Part shown: in pieces, positions 49,777-58,879 of the stretch | Numbering within the stretch: position 1 is the stretch's first letter | Layout: each line of letters begins with the position of its first letter | Source of the DNA: Isoptericola cucumis | GTDB taxonomy: Bacteria; Actinomycetota; Actinomycetes; Actinomycetales; Cellulomonadaceae | DNA: 64,000 nucleotides | Direction of reading: 5' to 3' | NCBI RefSeq assembly: GCF_014635665.1 | Contig: NZ_BMDG01000009.1 | Location: 1 to 64,000, forward strand | Notes under the pieces: model-generated | What the model saw: only the letters and a program-made list of their open reading frames with translations | The model's database searches: none | Told to the model about the DNA's origin: nothing | Made by a program: the position numbers and the translations under genes

Positions 49777-50538
49777 GTGCCCTCCCGTCGCCCGACCCCG
49801 CCGCCCTCGCGCCGCCCGGCGTCGCGACCCGGCGGCGCGCGCGGAGGTGCCGGGTCGCGCCCCACCGGTTCCCGTGCGGCCCGCCCCACGACCACGGCGA
49901 ACGGTGCGGTGGGGGCGCCGCCCGCCTCGAAGACGACCAAGAACACCAAGAGCGGGTCGAAGTCGTCGAAGACGTCGACGTCATCGTCGCCGAGGTCCAC
50001 GAAGTCCACCAAGGCGACCGGGTCCACCAAGGCCGCGACCTCGCGGGCGTCGTCGGGCCGCGGCTCGAGGCGGCCGGCCGGCCCCGCGAGGGACGAGCGT
50101 CGCCGCAGCCGCTACGGGCTCGTGCTGCCCGAGGTGCTGACGGTCCGGCTGCTGGTGCTGTCGGTGGTGGTGCTGCTCGCGGTGGTGCTGCTGCTGCCGA
50201 CGGTGCGCGGGGCGGTGCAGCAGGCGGGCGACCTCGACCGGCTGCGCGCCGAGCTCGCCGCCAACCAGACCGAGCGCGAGCGGCTGACGGTCGAGCTCGA
50301 CCGCTGGGACGACCGCTCGTACGTGGAGGAGCAGGCCCGCTCGCGGCTGAGCTACGTCATGCCGTCGGACCGGGTGTGGCGCGTCGTGGACCCGGACGCG
50401 GCGGGCCCGGACGACGTCGACCCCGTCACCGGCGAGGCGGTGGACGCCGGCCCGGTGGGCACGTCGGCGGGGCCGGGAGTGCCCTGGTACCAGTCGGTCT
50501 GGGAGTCGGTGCAGGTCGCCGACGGCGCCGGCGGCTGA
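49777..50538 (+). CDS. Septum formation initiator family protein (FtsB/DivIC)
   Basis: The 253-residue product has a long Ser/Thr/Lys/Pro-rich cytoplasmic tail (1-115) and one membrane helix (TVRLLVLSVVVLLAVVLLLPTV). A coiled coil follows (DLDRLRAELAANQTERERLTVELDRWDD), then SYVEEQARSRLSYVMPSDRVW, the FtsB/DivIC signature. It should join FtsL and FtsQ in the divisome. The enolase-DivIC-DUF501-Ppx order is typical of actinobacteria; here an inserted sugar-acid operon separates it from DUF501. A CAGAAT box ends 6 nt before the GTG, suggesting a leaderless mRNA. Low-complexity Lys/Ser/Thr repeats at residues 50-90 are coded by a trinucleotide-rich tract. Confidence 0.88.
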   Translation: MPSRRPTPPPSRRPASRPGGARGGAGSRPTGSRAARPTTTANGAVGAPPASKTTKNTKSGSKSSKTSTSSSPRSTKSTKATGSTKAATSRASSGRGSRRPAGPARDERRRSRYGLVLPEVLTVRLLVLSVVVLLAVVLLLPTVRGAVQQAGDLDRLRAELAANQTERERLTVELDRWDDRSYVEEQARSRLSYVMPSDRVWRVVDPDAAGPDDVDPVTGEAVDAGPVGTSAGPGVPWYQSVWESVQVADGAGG

Positions 50539-50544
50539 CGGCGC

Positions 50545-51336
50545 TCAGGCCCGCGACCCGCGGTACCCGAGCCCGGTGGAGATGCGGCCGGCGGCGTCGA
50601 GCACGACGGGCGCGAGGGTCTCGAGGCGTTGCGGCGGCATGTACGGGCGGGTCGCGGAGACGCTGACGGCGGCGACGATCGACCCCGACGTGTCGCGCAC
50701 GGGGGCGGCGACGCAGAGGATGCCCGGCTCGTTCTCCTCCAGGTCGAACGCCACGCCGCGGGCCGCGGAGGCCTGCATGACGGTGACGAAGGCGTCCGGG
50801 GTGAGCACGTCGTCGGCCGGCGCCAGGTCGGTGTCCACCACGCGACGCTCGGCGACGAAGGTCTCGCTCCACCGGCCGGGGCTGTCGAGCAGCAGGGCCT
50901 TGCCGATCCCGGTGCGGGTGAGGGGCATGCGGTGCCCGACCTGCGAGCGCATCTGGGCGCCGCGCGTGCCGGGGATCTTGTCCAGGTAGAGCACCTGCCC
51001 GCGGTCCTCGATGGCGAGGTGCACGGTGTCGTGCACCTGCGCGGCGAGGGTCCGCAGCACGGGTGTCGCGACGGACGTCACGGGGTTCTCCTGGAGGGCC
51101 TGGTAGCCGAGCTCGATGAGCGCGGGTCCCAGGGCGTAGGCGCCGTCGTCGAGCTGGCGGAGGTACCCCGACGACCGCAGCAGCTGGAGCAGCCGGTGGG
51201 TGGTGCTGCGCCCGACGCCGACCTCGGCGGAGATGTCGCGCAGGCGGGAGTGGCCGCGGGCGACCGCGTCCACGACGGCGATGCCGCGGGCGAGCGTCTG
51301 GGTGCCGGGCGGTGGGGCGGGGTTCATGGGCGTCAC
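50545..51336 (-). CDS. IclR-family regulator of the galactonate operon
   Basis: The 263-residue product has an N-terminal winged HTH (RLRDISAEVGVGRSTTHRLLQLLRSSGYL) and a C-terminal IclR effector domain (VATPVLRTLAAQVHDTVHLAI, PLTRTGIGKALLLD, DLEENEPGILCVAAPVRD). It is divergent from dgoK and probably represses dgoKADT until galactonate or a derivative binds. E. coli uses a GntR regulator (DgoR) instead. The GTG at 51336 lies 9 nt after a GATAAT -10 box (51351-51346); ATG 51327 is an alternative start. It ends 6 bp from the divIC stop (convergent). Confidence 0.85.
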   Translation of the reverse strand: MTPMNPAPPPGTQTLARGIAVVDAVARGHSRLRDISAEVGVGRSTTHRLLQLLRSSGYLRQLDDGAYALGPALIELGYQALQENPVTSVATPVLRTLAAQVHDTVHLAIEDRGQVLYLDKIPGTRGAQMRSQVGHRMPLTRTGIGKALLLDSPGRWSETFVAERRVVDTDLAPADDVLTPDAFVTVMQASAARGVAFDLEENEPGILCVAAPVRDTSGSIVAAVSVSATRPYMPPQRLETLAPVVLDAAGRISTGLGYRGSRA

Positions 51337-51345
51337 CGTATCCCT

Positions 51346-51390
51346 ATTATCGGGACGCGGTTCTCAATATCGGGACGGTCGTCCTAGCGT
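51346..51390. promoter_or_regulatory. IclR-type operator and divergent promoters
   Basis: The direct repeat A(T/A)TATCGGGACG occurs at 51346-51357 and 51366-51377, 20 bp apart. The first overlaps GATAAT, the minus-strand -10 box of the regulator (51351-51346). TAGCGT (51385-51390) is the dgoK -10 box, 7 nt before its ATG. The second repeat would cover the -35/-20 zone of dgoK, a position suited to repression. Confidence 0.55.
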
Positions 51391-51397
51391 CCGGGGC

Positions 51398-52420
51398 ATG
51401 TCCGACGACGTACGGCGGCCCGACGCCGCGCTCGTGGCCCTCGACTGGGGCACGACGACCTTCCGCGCCTGGCTCCTCGACCCCGAGGGGCGGGTGCTGG
51501 AGCAGGCCCGCACCTCCGACGGCACCCTGCGGTGCTCGGAAGGCACCGACGACGCCCGGGAGCGGGCGGCCGCCTTCGAGCGGACGTTCCTGCGCCTGGT
51601 CGGCCCCTGGCTGAGGCAGCACCCGGCGGCGCCCGTGCTGTGCGCGGGGATGGCGGGCTCCAACCACGGCTGGGCCGAGGCCGGGTACCTCGACGTCCCG
51701 GCCGATCTCGGCGACCTCGCCGGCCGGCTGACGACGGTCGCCACGACCGGACGCGCCGTGCACCTCGTCCCCGGGCTGCGGGTCACGGGGCCGGACCCGG
51801 ACGTCATGCGGGGCGAGGAGGTCCAGCTGGTCGGCGCGCTCGACGCCCCCGAGCCGGTGACCACGGTGGTGCTGCCCGGCACCCACTCCAAGTGGGTGCG
51901 GCTGGACGGCCGGCGCGTCACGGGCTTCAGCACCGCCATGACCGGCGAGCTGTACGGCCTGCTGATGCGCGACAGCATCCTCGCCCGGCTCTCCGACGGC
52001 GGCCCGGGTGCGGCGTCGCCGGACGGGCGCGGCTCCGGCGCGTTCGTCCGCGGGCTCGAGGTCGAGGCGGCCCGCGGGGACGAGCGCGGGCTGCCCGCCC
52101 TGCTGTTCACGGCACGCACCCTCGTCATGGCCGGCGACCTGCGGCCGGACGAGGTGGCCGACTACGTGTCGGGCCTGCTCGTGGGCGCCGAGGTGCGGCA
52201 CGCGCTGCGCTCCGCCGGCCCGCCCGGCGAGGCCCTCGGCGGCGTCGCCGTCTGCGGCTCCGGCTCGACCGCCCCCCGCTACCGGCTCGCGCTCGAGCGT
52301 GCCGGCGTCCCCGTCCGCACGGTGGACGAGGACGCCGCCGCGCGCGGCCTCTGGCGAGTCGCCCTGGACGCCGGCCTCGTCGCACGCACCGCACCACCGA
52401 TCCTGGAGGACCAGCCATGA
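51398..52420 (+). CDS. dgoK: 2-dehydro-3-deoxygalactonokinase
   Basis: The 340-residue sugar-acid kinase has the DgoK family pattern: ALVALDWGTTTFRAWLLD (phosphate 1), LCAGMAGSNHGWAEAGYL, VVLPGTHSKWVRLDG (phosphate 2/substrate), FSTAMTGELYGLL, and VAVCGSGSTAPRYRLAL. It phosphorylates 2-keto-3-deoxygalactonate at O6. The ATG is 7 nt after a TAGCGT -10 box, so translation is probably leaderless. The stop overlaps the next ATG (ATGA), making it the first gene of the dgo operon. Confidence 0.9.
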   Translation: MSDDVRRPDAALVALDWGTTTFRAWLLDPEGRVLEQARTSDGTLRCSEGTDDARERAAAFERTFLRLVGPWLRQHPAAPVLCAGMAGSNHGWAEAGYLDVPADLGDLAGRLTTVATTGRAVHLVPGLRVTGPDPDVMRGEEVQLVGALDAPEPVTTVVLPGTHSKWVRLDGRRVTGFSTAMTGELYGLLMRDSILARLSDGGPGAASPDGRGSGAFVRGLEVEAARGDERGLPALLFTARTLVMAGDLRPDEVADYVSGLLVGAEVRHALRSAGPPGEALGGVAVCGSGSTAPRYRLALERAGVPVRTVDEDAAARGLWRVALDAGLVARTAPPILEDQP

Positions 52421-53049
52421 CCCACCGAACCGTCGGCCTCGTCGCCATCCTGCGGGGCGTCACACCCGCCGAGGCCGGCGACGTCGCGACCGCGGTCCTC
52501 GCGGCCGGGTTCGACGCCGTCGAGGTGCCGCTCAACTCGCCCGAGCCGCTCGAGTCCGTCCGCCGCATCCGCGCCGCCGCGGGCCCGGACGCCCGGGTGG
52601 GAGCGGGCACCGTGCTCACGCCCGACGACGTGCGCCGGGCCGCCGACGCGGGCGCGTCGCTCGTCGTCTCGCCGAACACCCGGCCCGACGTCGTCGCCGA
52701 GACCGTCCGGCTCGGGCTGGAGAGCTACCCGGGGGCGGCGACGCCGACCGAGGCGTTCGCGGCCCTGGACGCCGGGGCCGACGCGGTCAAGATCTTCCCC
52801 GCCACCGCGGTCGGCACCGCCGGCATGCGCGCGTGGGCGAGCGTCCTGCCCGCCGGGGCCGCCCTGGTCCCCGTCGGCGGGGTCGACGCCGGGAACCTCG
52901 GCGACTGGGCGCGCGCGGGCGCGGCCGGCGCCGGCATCGGCACCTCGCTGTACCGGCCGGGCGACGCGCCCGGCACGGTCGGCGACCGGGCCGCCGCGTT
53001 CGTGCAGGCCTGGGTGAGCGCCACCCGGCAGAGCGCGACAGAGCGCTGA
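52417..53049 (+). CDS. dgoA: 2-dehydro-3-deoxy-6-phosphogalactonate aldolase
   Basis: A 210-residue class I aldolase of the KDPG/KDPGal family. The motifs are VAILRGVTPAEA, the catalytic Glu in AVEVPLNSPEPLESVRRI (the DgoA-type variant of the Eda motif), VGAGTVLTPDDV, and the Schiff-base Lys in GADAVKIFPATAVG. It cleaves 2-keto-3-deoxy-6-phosphogalactonate to pyruvate and glyceraldehyde 3-phosphate. The start overlaps the dgoK stop, with TGGAGG upstream. Confidence 0.92.
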   Translation: MTHRTVGLVAILRGVTPAEAGDVATAVLAAGFDAVEVPLNSPEPLESVRRIRAAAGPDARVGAGTVLTPDDVRRAADAGASLVVSPNTRPDVVAETVRLGLESYPGAATPTEAFAALDAGADAVKIFPATAVGTAGMRAWASVLPAGAALVPVGGVDAGNLGDWARAGAAGAGIGTSLYRPGDAPGTVGDRAAAFVQAWVSATRQSATER

Positions 53050-53097
53050 CCGAGCACGACCTGAGACCGAACGAGCGACGAAGCTGAGAGAGATGCT

Positions 53098-54246
53098 GTG
53101 AAGATCACGTCGATGACGACATTCGTCGTCCCGCCGCGCTGGCTGTTCCTGAAGATCGAGACCGACGAAGGGATCGTCGGCTGGGGCGAGCCGGTCCTGG
53201 AAGGGCGCGCGGCGAGCGTCGCAGCCGCCGTCGAGGAGCTGGCCGACTACCTGGTCGGCAAGGACCCGCGCCAGATCGAGGACCACTGGACGGTGCTGTA
53301 CCGCTCCGGGTTCTACCGGGGCGGCGGGATCCACATGAGCGCGCTCGCCGGCATCGACCAGGCGCTGTGGGACATCAAGGGCAAGGCGCTCGGGGTGCCC
53401 GTGCACGAGCTGCTGGGCGGCCGCGTCCGCGACCGCATCAAGGTGTACTCGTGGATCGGCGGCGACCGCCCGGCGGAGACCGCGGCGGCCGCGAAGGAGG
53501 CCGTCGGGCGCGGGTTCAGCGCCGTCAAGATGAACGGCCCGGAGGAGCTGCAGTTCCTCGACACGCGCGACAAGGTCGAGAAGGTCGTGGCCAACGTCGC
53601 CGCGGTGCGCGAGGCCGTGGGCCCGGACGTCGGGATCGGCGTCGACTTCCACGGGCGCGTGCACCGGCCCATGGCGCGGGTGCTGCTCGAGGCGCTGGAG
53701 CCCTACCACCTGATGTTCGTCGAGGAGCCGGTGCTGTCCGAGCACGTCGACGGGATCGCGGACGTGCTGCGCAGCTCCAGCACGCCGATCGCGCTGGGGG
53801 AGCGGCTGTTCTCGCGCTGGGACTTCAAGGACGTCATCACCAGCGGCGTCGTCGACGTCATCCAGCCCGACCTCTCGCACGCCGGCGGCATCACCGAGGT
53901 GCGCAAGATCGCCGCGATGGCGGAGGCCTACGACATCGCGGTCGCGCCGCACTGCCCGCTGGGGCCGATCGCGCTCGCGGCCTGCCTGCAGCTCGACGCC
54001 GTCGCGTACAACGCGGTGATCCAGGAGCAGAGCCTGGGCATCCACTACAACACCTCCAACGACCTGCTCGACTACGTCGCCGACCCGACGGTCTTCGCCT
54101 ACGCGGACGGCGCGGTCGAGATCCCCCGTGGCCCGGGCCTCGGCATCGAGGTGGACGAGGACTACGTCCGCGAGCGGGCCGCCGTCGGGCACCGGTGGCG
54201 CAACCCCGTGTGGCGGCACACCGACGGCTCGTTCGCGGAGTGGTGA
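53098..54246 (+). CDS. dgoD: D-galactonate dehydratase
   Basis: A 382-residue enolase-superfamily enzyme of the mandelate racemase subgroup. It begins [32 protein letters not shown], as in GalD/DgoD. Metal ligands lie in [16 protein letters not shown] and [13 protein letters not shown], and the general acid/base His in [16 protein letters not shown]. It dehydrates D-galactonate to 2-keto-3-deoxygalactonate, the first step of the De Ley-Doudoroff route. GTG start with GAGAG upstream, 48 bp after dgoA and in the same operon. Confidence 0.93.
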   Translation: MKITSMTTFVVPPRWLFLKIETDEGIVGWGEPVLEGRAASVAAAVEELADYLVGKDPRQIEDHWTVLYRSGFYRGGGIHMSALAGIDQALWDIKGKALGVPVHELLGGRVRDRIKVYSWIGGDRPAETAAAAKEAVGRGFSAVKMNGPEELQFLDTRDKVEKVVANVAAVREAVGPDVGIGVDFHGRVHRPMARVLLEALEPYHLMFVEEPVLSEHVDGIADVLRSSSTPIALGERLFSRWDFKDVITSGVVDVIQPDLSHAGGITEVRKIAAMAEAYDIAVAPHCPLGPIALAACLQLDAVAYNAVIQEQSLGIHYNTSNDLLDYVADPTVFAYADGAVEIPRGPGLGIEVDEDYVRERAAVGHRWRNPVWRHTDGSFAEW

Positions 54247-54251
54247 GGCGG

Positions 54252-55601
54252 ATGTCGATCGGCAACGCCCAGCGCACCGTCGCCCCCGCGGTCCGCCGCC
54301 AGGCGTCCCGCGCGCGCGTGCTCATCGCCGTGATGCTCTTCGTCACGGTCGTCATCAACTACCTCGACCGGGCGAACCTCTCGGTCGCCATGCCGGCCAT
54401 CGCGGCCGAGCTCGAGCTCACGCCGCAGATGCAAGGCCTGCTGCTCAGCGCCTTCGGCTGGACGTACGCCGCGATGCAGATCCCGGGCGGCTGGCTCATC
54501 GACCGCGTCCCTCCCCGGGTGCTGTACCCGGTGTGCCTGGTGCTGTGGTCGCTGGCGACGGCGTTCATGGGCGTCGCGGGCGGGTTCGTGGCGCTGATCT
54601 GCCTGCGCCTGATGGTCGGGATGCTCGAGGCGCCCGCCTACCCGATCAACAACCGGGTGGCCACGACGTGGTTCCCCGACCGGGAGCGGGCGACCGTCAT
54701 CGGGTTCTACACGTCGGGCCAGTTCATCGGCCTGGCGCTGCTCACGCCGGTCCTGACCTGGCTGCAGACGGCCTTCAGCTGGCACTGGGTCTTCATCGCC
54801 ACGGGCGGTGTCGGGGTCGTGTGGGGCGTGGTCTGGTACGTCGCGTACCGCGAGCCGCGCGAGTCGCGGGCCAACGACGCCGAGGTCGCGTACATCGCCG
54901 ACGGCGGCGGCCTGGTCGACGTCGAGGCGCAGACCCGGGCGACGAACCGCAAGAAGGTCGACCTGCGCGACTTCGCCCACGTGCTGCGCTCGCGCAAGCT
55001 CTGGGGCATCTACCTCGGGCAGTTCTGCCTGACGTCGACCATGTGGTTCTTCCTCACCTGGTTCCCCACGTACCTCGTGGACTACCGCGGCATGGACTAC
55101 ATCCAGTCCGGGTTCCTCGTGTCGCTGCCGTACGTCGCGGCGCTGGTCGGGGTGCTCCTGTCCGGGGTGGTGTCCGACGCGCTGCTGAAGCGCGGCCGGT
55201 CGGTCGGGTTCGCGCGCAAGGCGCCGATCATCACCGGCCTGGTGCTGTCCACGGTGATCATCGGGGCCAACTTCACCGACAGCACGGCGCTGGTGATCCT
55301 GTTCCTGTCCGTGGCGTTCTTCGGCAACGGGTTCGCGTCCATCACCTGGTCCCTGGTGTCGGCGCTCGCGCCGCAGCGGCTGCTCGGCACCACGGGCGGG
55401 ATGTTCAACTTCATCGGCAACCTGTCGTCGATCGCGACGCCGATCGTCATCGGGTTCCTCGTGAGCGAGACGAGCTTCGCGCCCGGCTTCGCGTACATCA
55501 CGGCGGTGACGCTCGTCGGGATCGCGGTGTACGTCTTCATGGTCGGGCGGGTCGAGCGCATCGCCGACCGGCCGGACGTCGTCGCGGCCGACGCCGCGTG
55601 A
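54252..55601 (+). CDS. dgoT: MFS transporter, D-galactonate (ACS family)
   Basis: A 449-residue, 12-helix anion:cation symporter. Motifs typical of ACS/DgoT-like sugar-acid transporters are VVINYLDRANLSVAMPAIAAEL, FGWTYAAMQIPGGWLIDRV and VGMLEAPAYPINNRVATTWFP, with a central cytoplasmic loop near residue 230. With dgoKAD it should import D-galactonate. The ATG at 54252 has GAGGCGG upstream; a GTG at 54243 overlapping the dgoD stop (GTGA) would add three residues. Confidence 0.88.
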   Translation: MSIGNAQRTVAPAVRRQASRARVLIAVMLFVTVVINYLDRANLSVAMPAIAAELELTPQMQGLLLSAFGWTYAAMQIPGGWLIDRVPPRVLYPVCLVLWSLATAFMGVAGGFVALICLRLMVGMLEAPAYPINNRVATTWFPDRERATVIGFYTSGQFIGLALLTPVLTWLQTAFSWHWVFIATGGVGVVWGVVWYVAYREPRESRANDAEVAYIADGGGLVDVEAQTRATNRKKVDLRDFAHVLRSRKLWGIYLGQFCLTSTMWFFLTWFPTYLVDYRGMDYIQSGFLVSLPYVAALVGVLLSGVVSDALLKRGRSVGFARKAPIITGLVLSTVIIGANFTDSTALVILFLSVAFFGNGFASITWSLVSALAPQRLLGTTGGMFNFIGNLSSIATPIVIGFLVSETSFAPGFAYITAVTLVGIAVYVFMVGRVERIADRPDVVAADAA

Positions 55602-55665
55602 GCCGAGCGGTCGCGGGTCGGGGAGAATGGGGCTGCTCCCGCCCGCGACCGCACCCGAGGTACCC

Positions 55666-56214
55666 GTGACCGACCCGACCCCCGGCAGCCCCGCCGTCGA
55701 CCCGTCCACCGACCCGTCCGCCGGCTCGACCGCCGTGACCGACGGCGACCTCCAGGTGCTCGCCGAGCAGCTCGGCCGCACCCCGCGCGGGGTGGTCGGC
55801 ATCGCCGCGCGCTGCGTGTGCGGCCGGCCGCTCGTCGTGCGCACGGCCCCGCGCCTGCCTGACGGCACGCCGTTCCCGACCACCTACTACCTCACGCACC
55901 CAGGCGCGGTGGCGGCGGCGTCGCGGCTCGAGGCCGAGGGTGTGATGAAGGAGATGACGGCGCGGCTCGGCGAGGACCCCGAGCTCGCGGCGGCGTACCG
56001 GCGGGCGCACGAGCACTACCTGGCGCGCCGCGAGGAGCTGGGCCACGTCGACGAGATCGACGGGATCTCCGCGGGCGGCATGCCCACCCGGGTCAAGTGC
56101 CTGCACGTGCTCATGGGGCACGCCCTGGCCGCCGGCCGCGGGGTGAACCCGCTCGGCGACGAGGCGCTCGACCGCGTCCGCGACCAGTGGCGGCCCGACC
56201 GCTGCACCTGCTGA
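55666..56214 (+). CDS. DUF501 domain-containing protein
   Basis: The 182-residue product has the DUF501 core EQLGRTPRGVVGIAARCVCGRPLVV, APRLPDGTPFPTTYYLTHP, GISAGGMPTRVKCLHVLMGHALA and the final DRCTC. Conserved Cys (CVC, KCLH, CTC) and His suggest a metal site, but function is unknown. The gene normally sits between divIC and ppx in actinobacteria. GTG 55666 is chosen for its GAGG site; ATG 55627 further upstream overlaps a GAGAAT -10-like box and is less likely. Confidence 0.85.
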   Translation: MTDPTPGSPAVDPSTDPSAGSTAVTDGDLQVLAEQLGRTPRGVVGIAARCVCGRPLVVRTAPRLPDGTPFPTTYYLTHPGAVAAASRLEAEGVMKEMTARLGEDPELAAAYRRAHEHYLARREELGHVDEIDGISAGGMPTRVKCLHVLMGHALAAGRGVNPLGDEALDRVRDQWRPDRCTC

Positions 56215-56222
56215 CGCACCGG

Positions 56223-56262
56223 CGGGCTCGACCGACCGGCTCGACCGGCCGGCTCGACCGGC
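56223..56262. repeat. Short tandem GGCTCGACCG repeat
   Basis: GGCTCGACCG occurs three times at 12- to 14-bp intervals between the DUF501 and ppx genes. It is partly self-complementary (CCGGCTCGACCGG), so small hairpins can form. It may act as a terminator or be a slippage product. Confidence 0.45.
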
Positions 56263-56295
56263 GGACGGTCGGTGGTGGATGAGACAGTGTCGCCC

Positions 56296-57267
56296 GTGAC
56301 TTCGAGCCCCACCACGCGCGTTGCCGCGATCGACTGCGGCACCAACTCCATCCGCCTCCTCGTCGCGGACGTCGCCGCCGACGGCACCCTGACGGAGGTG
56401 GACCGGCGCCTCCAGATCGTCCGGCTGGGGCAGGGCGTCGACCGCACAGGCGAGCTCGCGCCCGAGGCGCTGGAGCGCACGTTCGCCGCGTCCCGCGAGT
56501 ACGCCCGCGTCATCGCCGAGGCGGGCGCCACGCGCGTCCGCTTCGTCGCGACGTCCGCCACCCGCGACGCGCGCAACCGGGCGGCGTTCGCCGAGGGAGT
56601 CCGCGACGCCGTCGGTGTCGACCCGGAGGTCGCGTCCGGCGACGAGGAGGCGGAGCTGTCGTTCCGGGGCGCGACGGCGGGAGTCGCGTCGCGGCACGCC
56701 GGGCCCTACCTCGTGGTGGACCTGGGCGGCGGGTCGACCGAGCTGGTGCTCGGCACCAGCACGCCCAAGGCAGCCCTCTCGCTGGACGTCGGGTCCGTGC
56801 GGATGACCGAGCGGTACCTGCACTCCGACCCGCCGGTGCCCGACGAGGTCGAGGCCGCGCGCGCGGACGTCCGGGCCGCGCTGGACGGCGCGGCGCGCAC
56901 CGTGCCCTTCGGCGAGACGGTGACCCTCGTCGGCCTCGCCGGGTCCGTCACGTCCGTCACCGCGCACGCGCTGCGGCTGCCGAGCTACCAGCGGGAGCGG
57001 GTGCACGGCGCGGTGCTGCCGACGGACGACGTCCTCGCCGCCTGCGACGACCTGCTGCACCGCACGCGCGAGGAGCGCCGTGCGCTGGGGTTCATGCACC
57101 CCGGCCGGGCCGACGTCATCGGCGCCGGCGCGCTCGTGTGGGCGGAGGTCGTGACCCGCGTGCGCGACGACGTCGCCAGGTCGCAGGGCGCGGCGGGCGG
57201 TGCGTTGACGCAGGTCGTGACCAGCGAGAGCGACATCCTCGACGGCATCGCGCTCTCGCTCGCCTGA
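56296..57267 (+). CDS. ppx: Ppx/GppA family exopolyphosphatase
   Basis: The 323-residue ASKHA-fold enzyme has TTRVAAIDCGTNSIRLLVADV at the start (phosphate-1 loop), ATSATRDARN, YLVVDLGGGSTELVLG (phosphate-2 loop) and GLAGSVTSVTAHAL. It hydrolyses polyphosphate and/or pppGpp. The length matches the short actinobacterial Ppx1/2 type without the C-terminal HD domain. GTG 56296 is preferred because a GACAGT box ends 7 nt upstream (leaderless); a longer product from GTG 56272 would add eight non-conserved residues. Confidence 0.88.
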   Translation: MTSSPTTRVAAIDCGTNSIRLLVADVAADGTLTEVDRRLQIVRLGQGVDRTGELAPEALERTFAASREYARVIAEAGATRVRFVATSATRDARNRAAFAEGVRDAVGVDPEVASGDEEAELSFRGATAGVASRHAGPYLVVDLGGGSTELVLGTSTPKAALSLDVGSVRMTERYLHSDPPVPDEVEAARADVRAALDGAARTVPFGETVTLVGLAGSVTSVTAHALRLPSYQRERVHGAVLPTDDVLAACDDLLHRTREERRALGFMHPGRADVIGAGALVWAEVVTRVRDDVARSQGAAGGALTQVVTSESDILDGIALSLA

Positions 57268-57317
57268 GCTCGCGGTCGCAGGGTGGACGGCCCGACTGCG
57301 AGCGCCGCGGGCGGTCG

Positions 57318-57323
57318 TAGACT
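57318..57323 (+). promoter_or_regulatory. -10 box of ndh (leaderless)
   Basis: TAGACT at 57318-57323 ends 6 nt before the ATG of the type II NADH dehydrogenase gene, so the start codon is expected at or within a base of the transcript 5' end. Confidence 0.55.
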
Positions 57324-57329
57324 GAGTGC

Positions 57330-58793
57330 ATGCCTCAGAACGTTCTGTCGTCGGACACCCATGCCCAGGACGCGCCCGCACCGGCGTCGCGGCCCCGCAA
57401 GGTGCCTCGTGTCGTGGTCCTCGGCGGCGGGTCCGTCGGCCTCTACGTGGCGCGCCGCCTGCGCCGCAAGCTCGGGAAGCGCGACGCGGCGATCGTCGTC
57501 GTCGACCCGCGGCCGTACATGACCTACGCCCCGTTCCTGCCGGAGGCGGGTGCGGGCTCGATCGACGCCCGCGACGTCGTCGCGCCGCACCGCAAGGCGC
57601 TCAAGGGCGTCGACGTGCTGCAGGGCATGGTCGCGAACATCGACCACGCCGACAAGAAGGTCACGATCCACCCGGAGGAGGGCCCGGACTACGAGGTCTC
57701 CTACGACCAGCTGGTCGTCGGGCTCGGCTCCGTCTCCCGCACGCTGCCCATCCCGGGCCTCGCGGAGAACGGGATCGGCTTCAAGAACGTCGAGGAGGCC
57801 ATCGCCGTCCGCAACCACGTGCTCAACAAGATGGACGTCGCGTCGTCCACCTGGGACGCCGAGGCGCGCAAGCGGATGCTGACCTTCACGTTCGTGGGCG
57901 GCGGCTTCGCCGGCATCGAGGCGCTCGCCGAGATCGAGGACATGGCGCGCTACGCGACGCGCAACTACCCGACGATCGACGCCGAGGACCTGCGCTTCGT
58001 GATGATCGAGGGCGCCGGCCGCATCCTGCCCGAGGTCTCCGAGCCCATGGGCCTGTGGGCGCTCGAGGAGATGAAGAAGCGCGGCATCGAGTTCCACCTC
58101 AGCACGTTCCTGTCGTCCTGCGTGGACGGGCACGTGGTGACCTCCACGGGCGTCGAGTTCGACACCGACACGATCGTCTGGACCGCGGGCGTCAAGGCGA
58201 ACCCGGTCATCAAGGAGCGCTCGGACCTGCCCTTCGACCGGATGGGCCGCGTCACGGTGCTGCCGACGCTGCAGGTCGCGACCATGGACGACGACGGCAA
58301 CGGCGAGGTCGTGCCCGACGCCTGGGCCGCCGGCGACTGCGCCGCCGTGCCGGACCTGCTGAACCCGGGCGGCTTCTGCCCGCCGAACGCCCAGCACGCG
58401 ATCCGTGAGGCCACCCGGCTGGCGGACAACATCGTCGCCCAGTACCAGGGGCAGCCGATGGTCGAGTACAAGCACAAGAGCGTCGGCGTCGTGGCGTCGC
58501 TCGGCATGTACAAGGGCGTGGCGGAGCTGTTCGGCTTCCTCAAGCTGCGCGGGCCGCTGGCCTGGCTGGCGCACCGCGGCTACCACGTGATGGCGATGCC
58601 GACCGGCAACCGCAAGCTGCGGATCATGATCGGTTGGATCGGCCAGTTCATCATGGGCCGGGAGATCGTCTCGCTCGGTTCGCTGCACGACCCGCGCGAC
58701 GAGTTCCGCAAGGCGTCCGTGCCGCCGAAGCCCGCGGGGGAGAAGGTCGAGCAGAAGGCCGAGTCGTCGGCCGCGCGCGCCGAGAAGGGCTGA
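57330..58793 (+). CDS. ndh: Type II NADH dehydrogenase (NDH-2)
   Basis: The 487-residue product has two dinucleotide folds: VVVLGGGSVGLYVARRLRRK (FAD) and FTFVGGGFAGIEALAEIED (NADH). It also has YMTYAPFLPEAGAGSIDARDVV and AAGDCAAVPDL (FAD ribityl site), and AQHAIREATRLADNI near the quinone side. It oxidises NADH and reduces menaquinone at the membrane without proton pumping. The C-terminal amphipathic helices (LAWLAHRGYHVMAMPTGNRK) would bind the membrane. The last 30 residues are Lys/Ala/Glu-rich. A strong hairpin follows. Confidence 0.93.
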   Translation: MPQNVLSSDTHAQDAPAPASRPRKVPRVVVLGGGSVGLYVARRLRRKLGKRDAAIVVVDPRPYMTYAPFLPEAGAGSIDARDVVAPHRKALKGVDVLQGMVANIDHADKKVTIHPEEGPDYEVSYDQLVVGLGSVSRTLPIPGLAENGIGFKNVEEAIAVRNHVLNKMDVASSTWDAEARKRMLTFTFVGGGFAGIEALAEIEDMARYATRNYPTIDAEDLRFVMIEGAGRILPEVSEPMGLWALEEMKKRGIEFHLSTFLSSCVDGHVVTSTGVEFDTDTIVWTAGVKANPVIKERSDLPFDRMGRVTVLPTLQVATMDDDGNGEVVPDAWAAGDCAAVPDLLNPGGFCPPNAQHAIREATRLADNIVAQYQGQPMVEYKHKSVGVVASLGMYKGVAELFGFLKLRGPLAWLAHRGYHVMAMPTGNRKLRIMIGWIGQFIMGREIVSLGSLHDPRDEFRKASVPPKPAGEKVEQKAESSAARAEKG

Positions 58794-58810
58794 CCGGCCA
58801 CCGGTACCGT

Positions 58811-58858
58811 GAGCGGGCGCCGGGTCGACCTCCACCGAGGCCGACCGGGCGCCCGCTC
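58811..58858 (+). terminator. Terminator of ndh
   Basis: Arms 58811-58832 and 58837-58858 pair in 20 of 22 positions around a CACC loop, 18 bp after the ndh stop and just upstream of the tRNA. Confidence 0.7.
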
Positions 58859-58879
58859 TCGTGTCCTGGCCCCACCAGC

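Noticed and set aside
53098-54246. The enolase-superfamily gene as a mandelate racemase or rhamnonate dehydratase
   Set aside because: The GalD-type start and the company of dgoK, a DgoA-type aldolase and a galactonate-type transporter make D-galactonate dehydratase much more likely.
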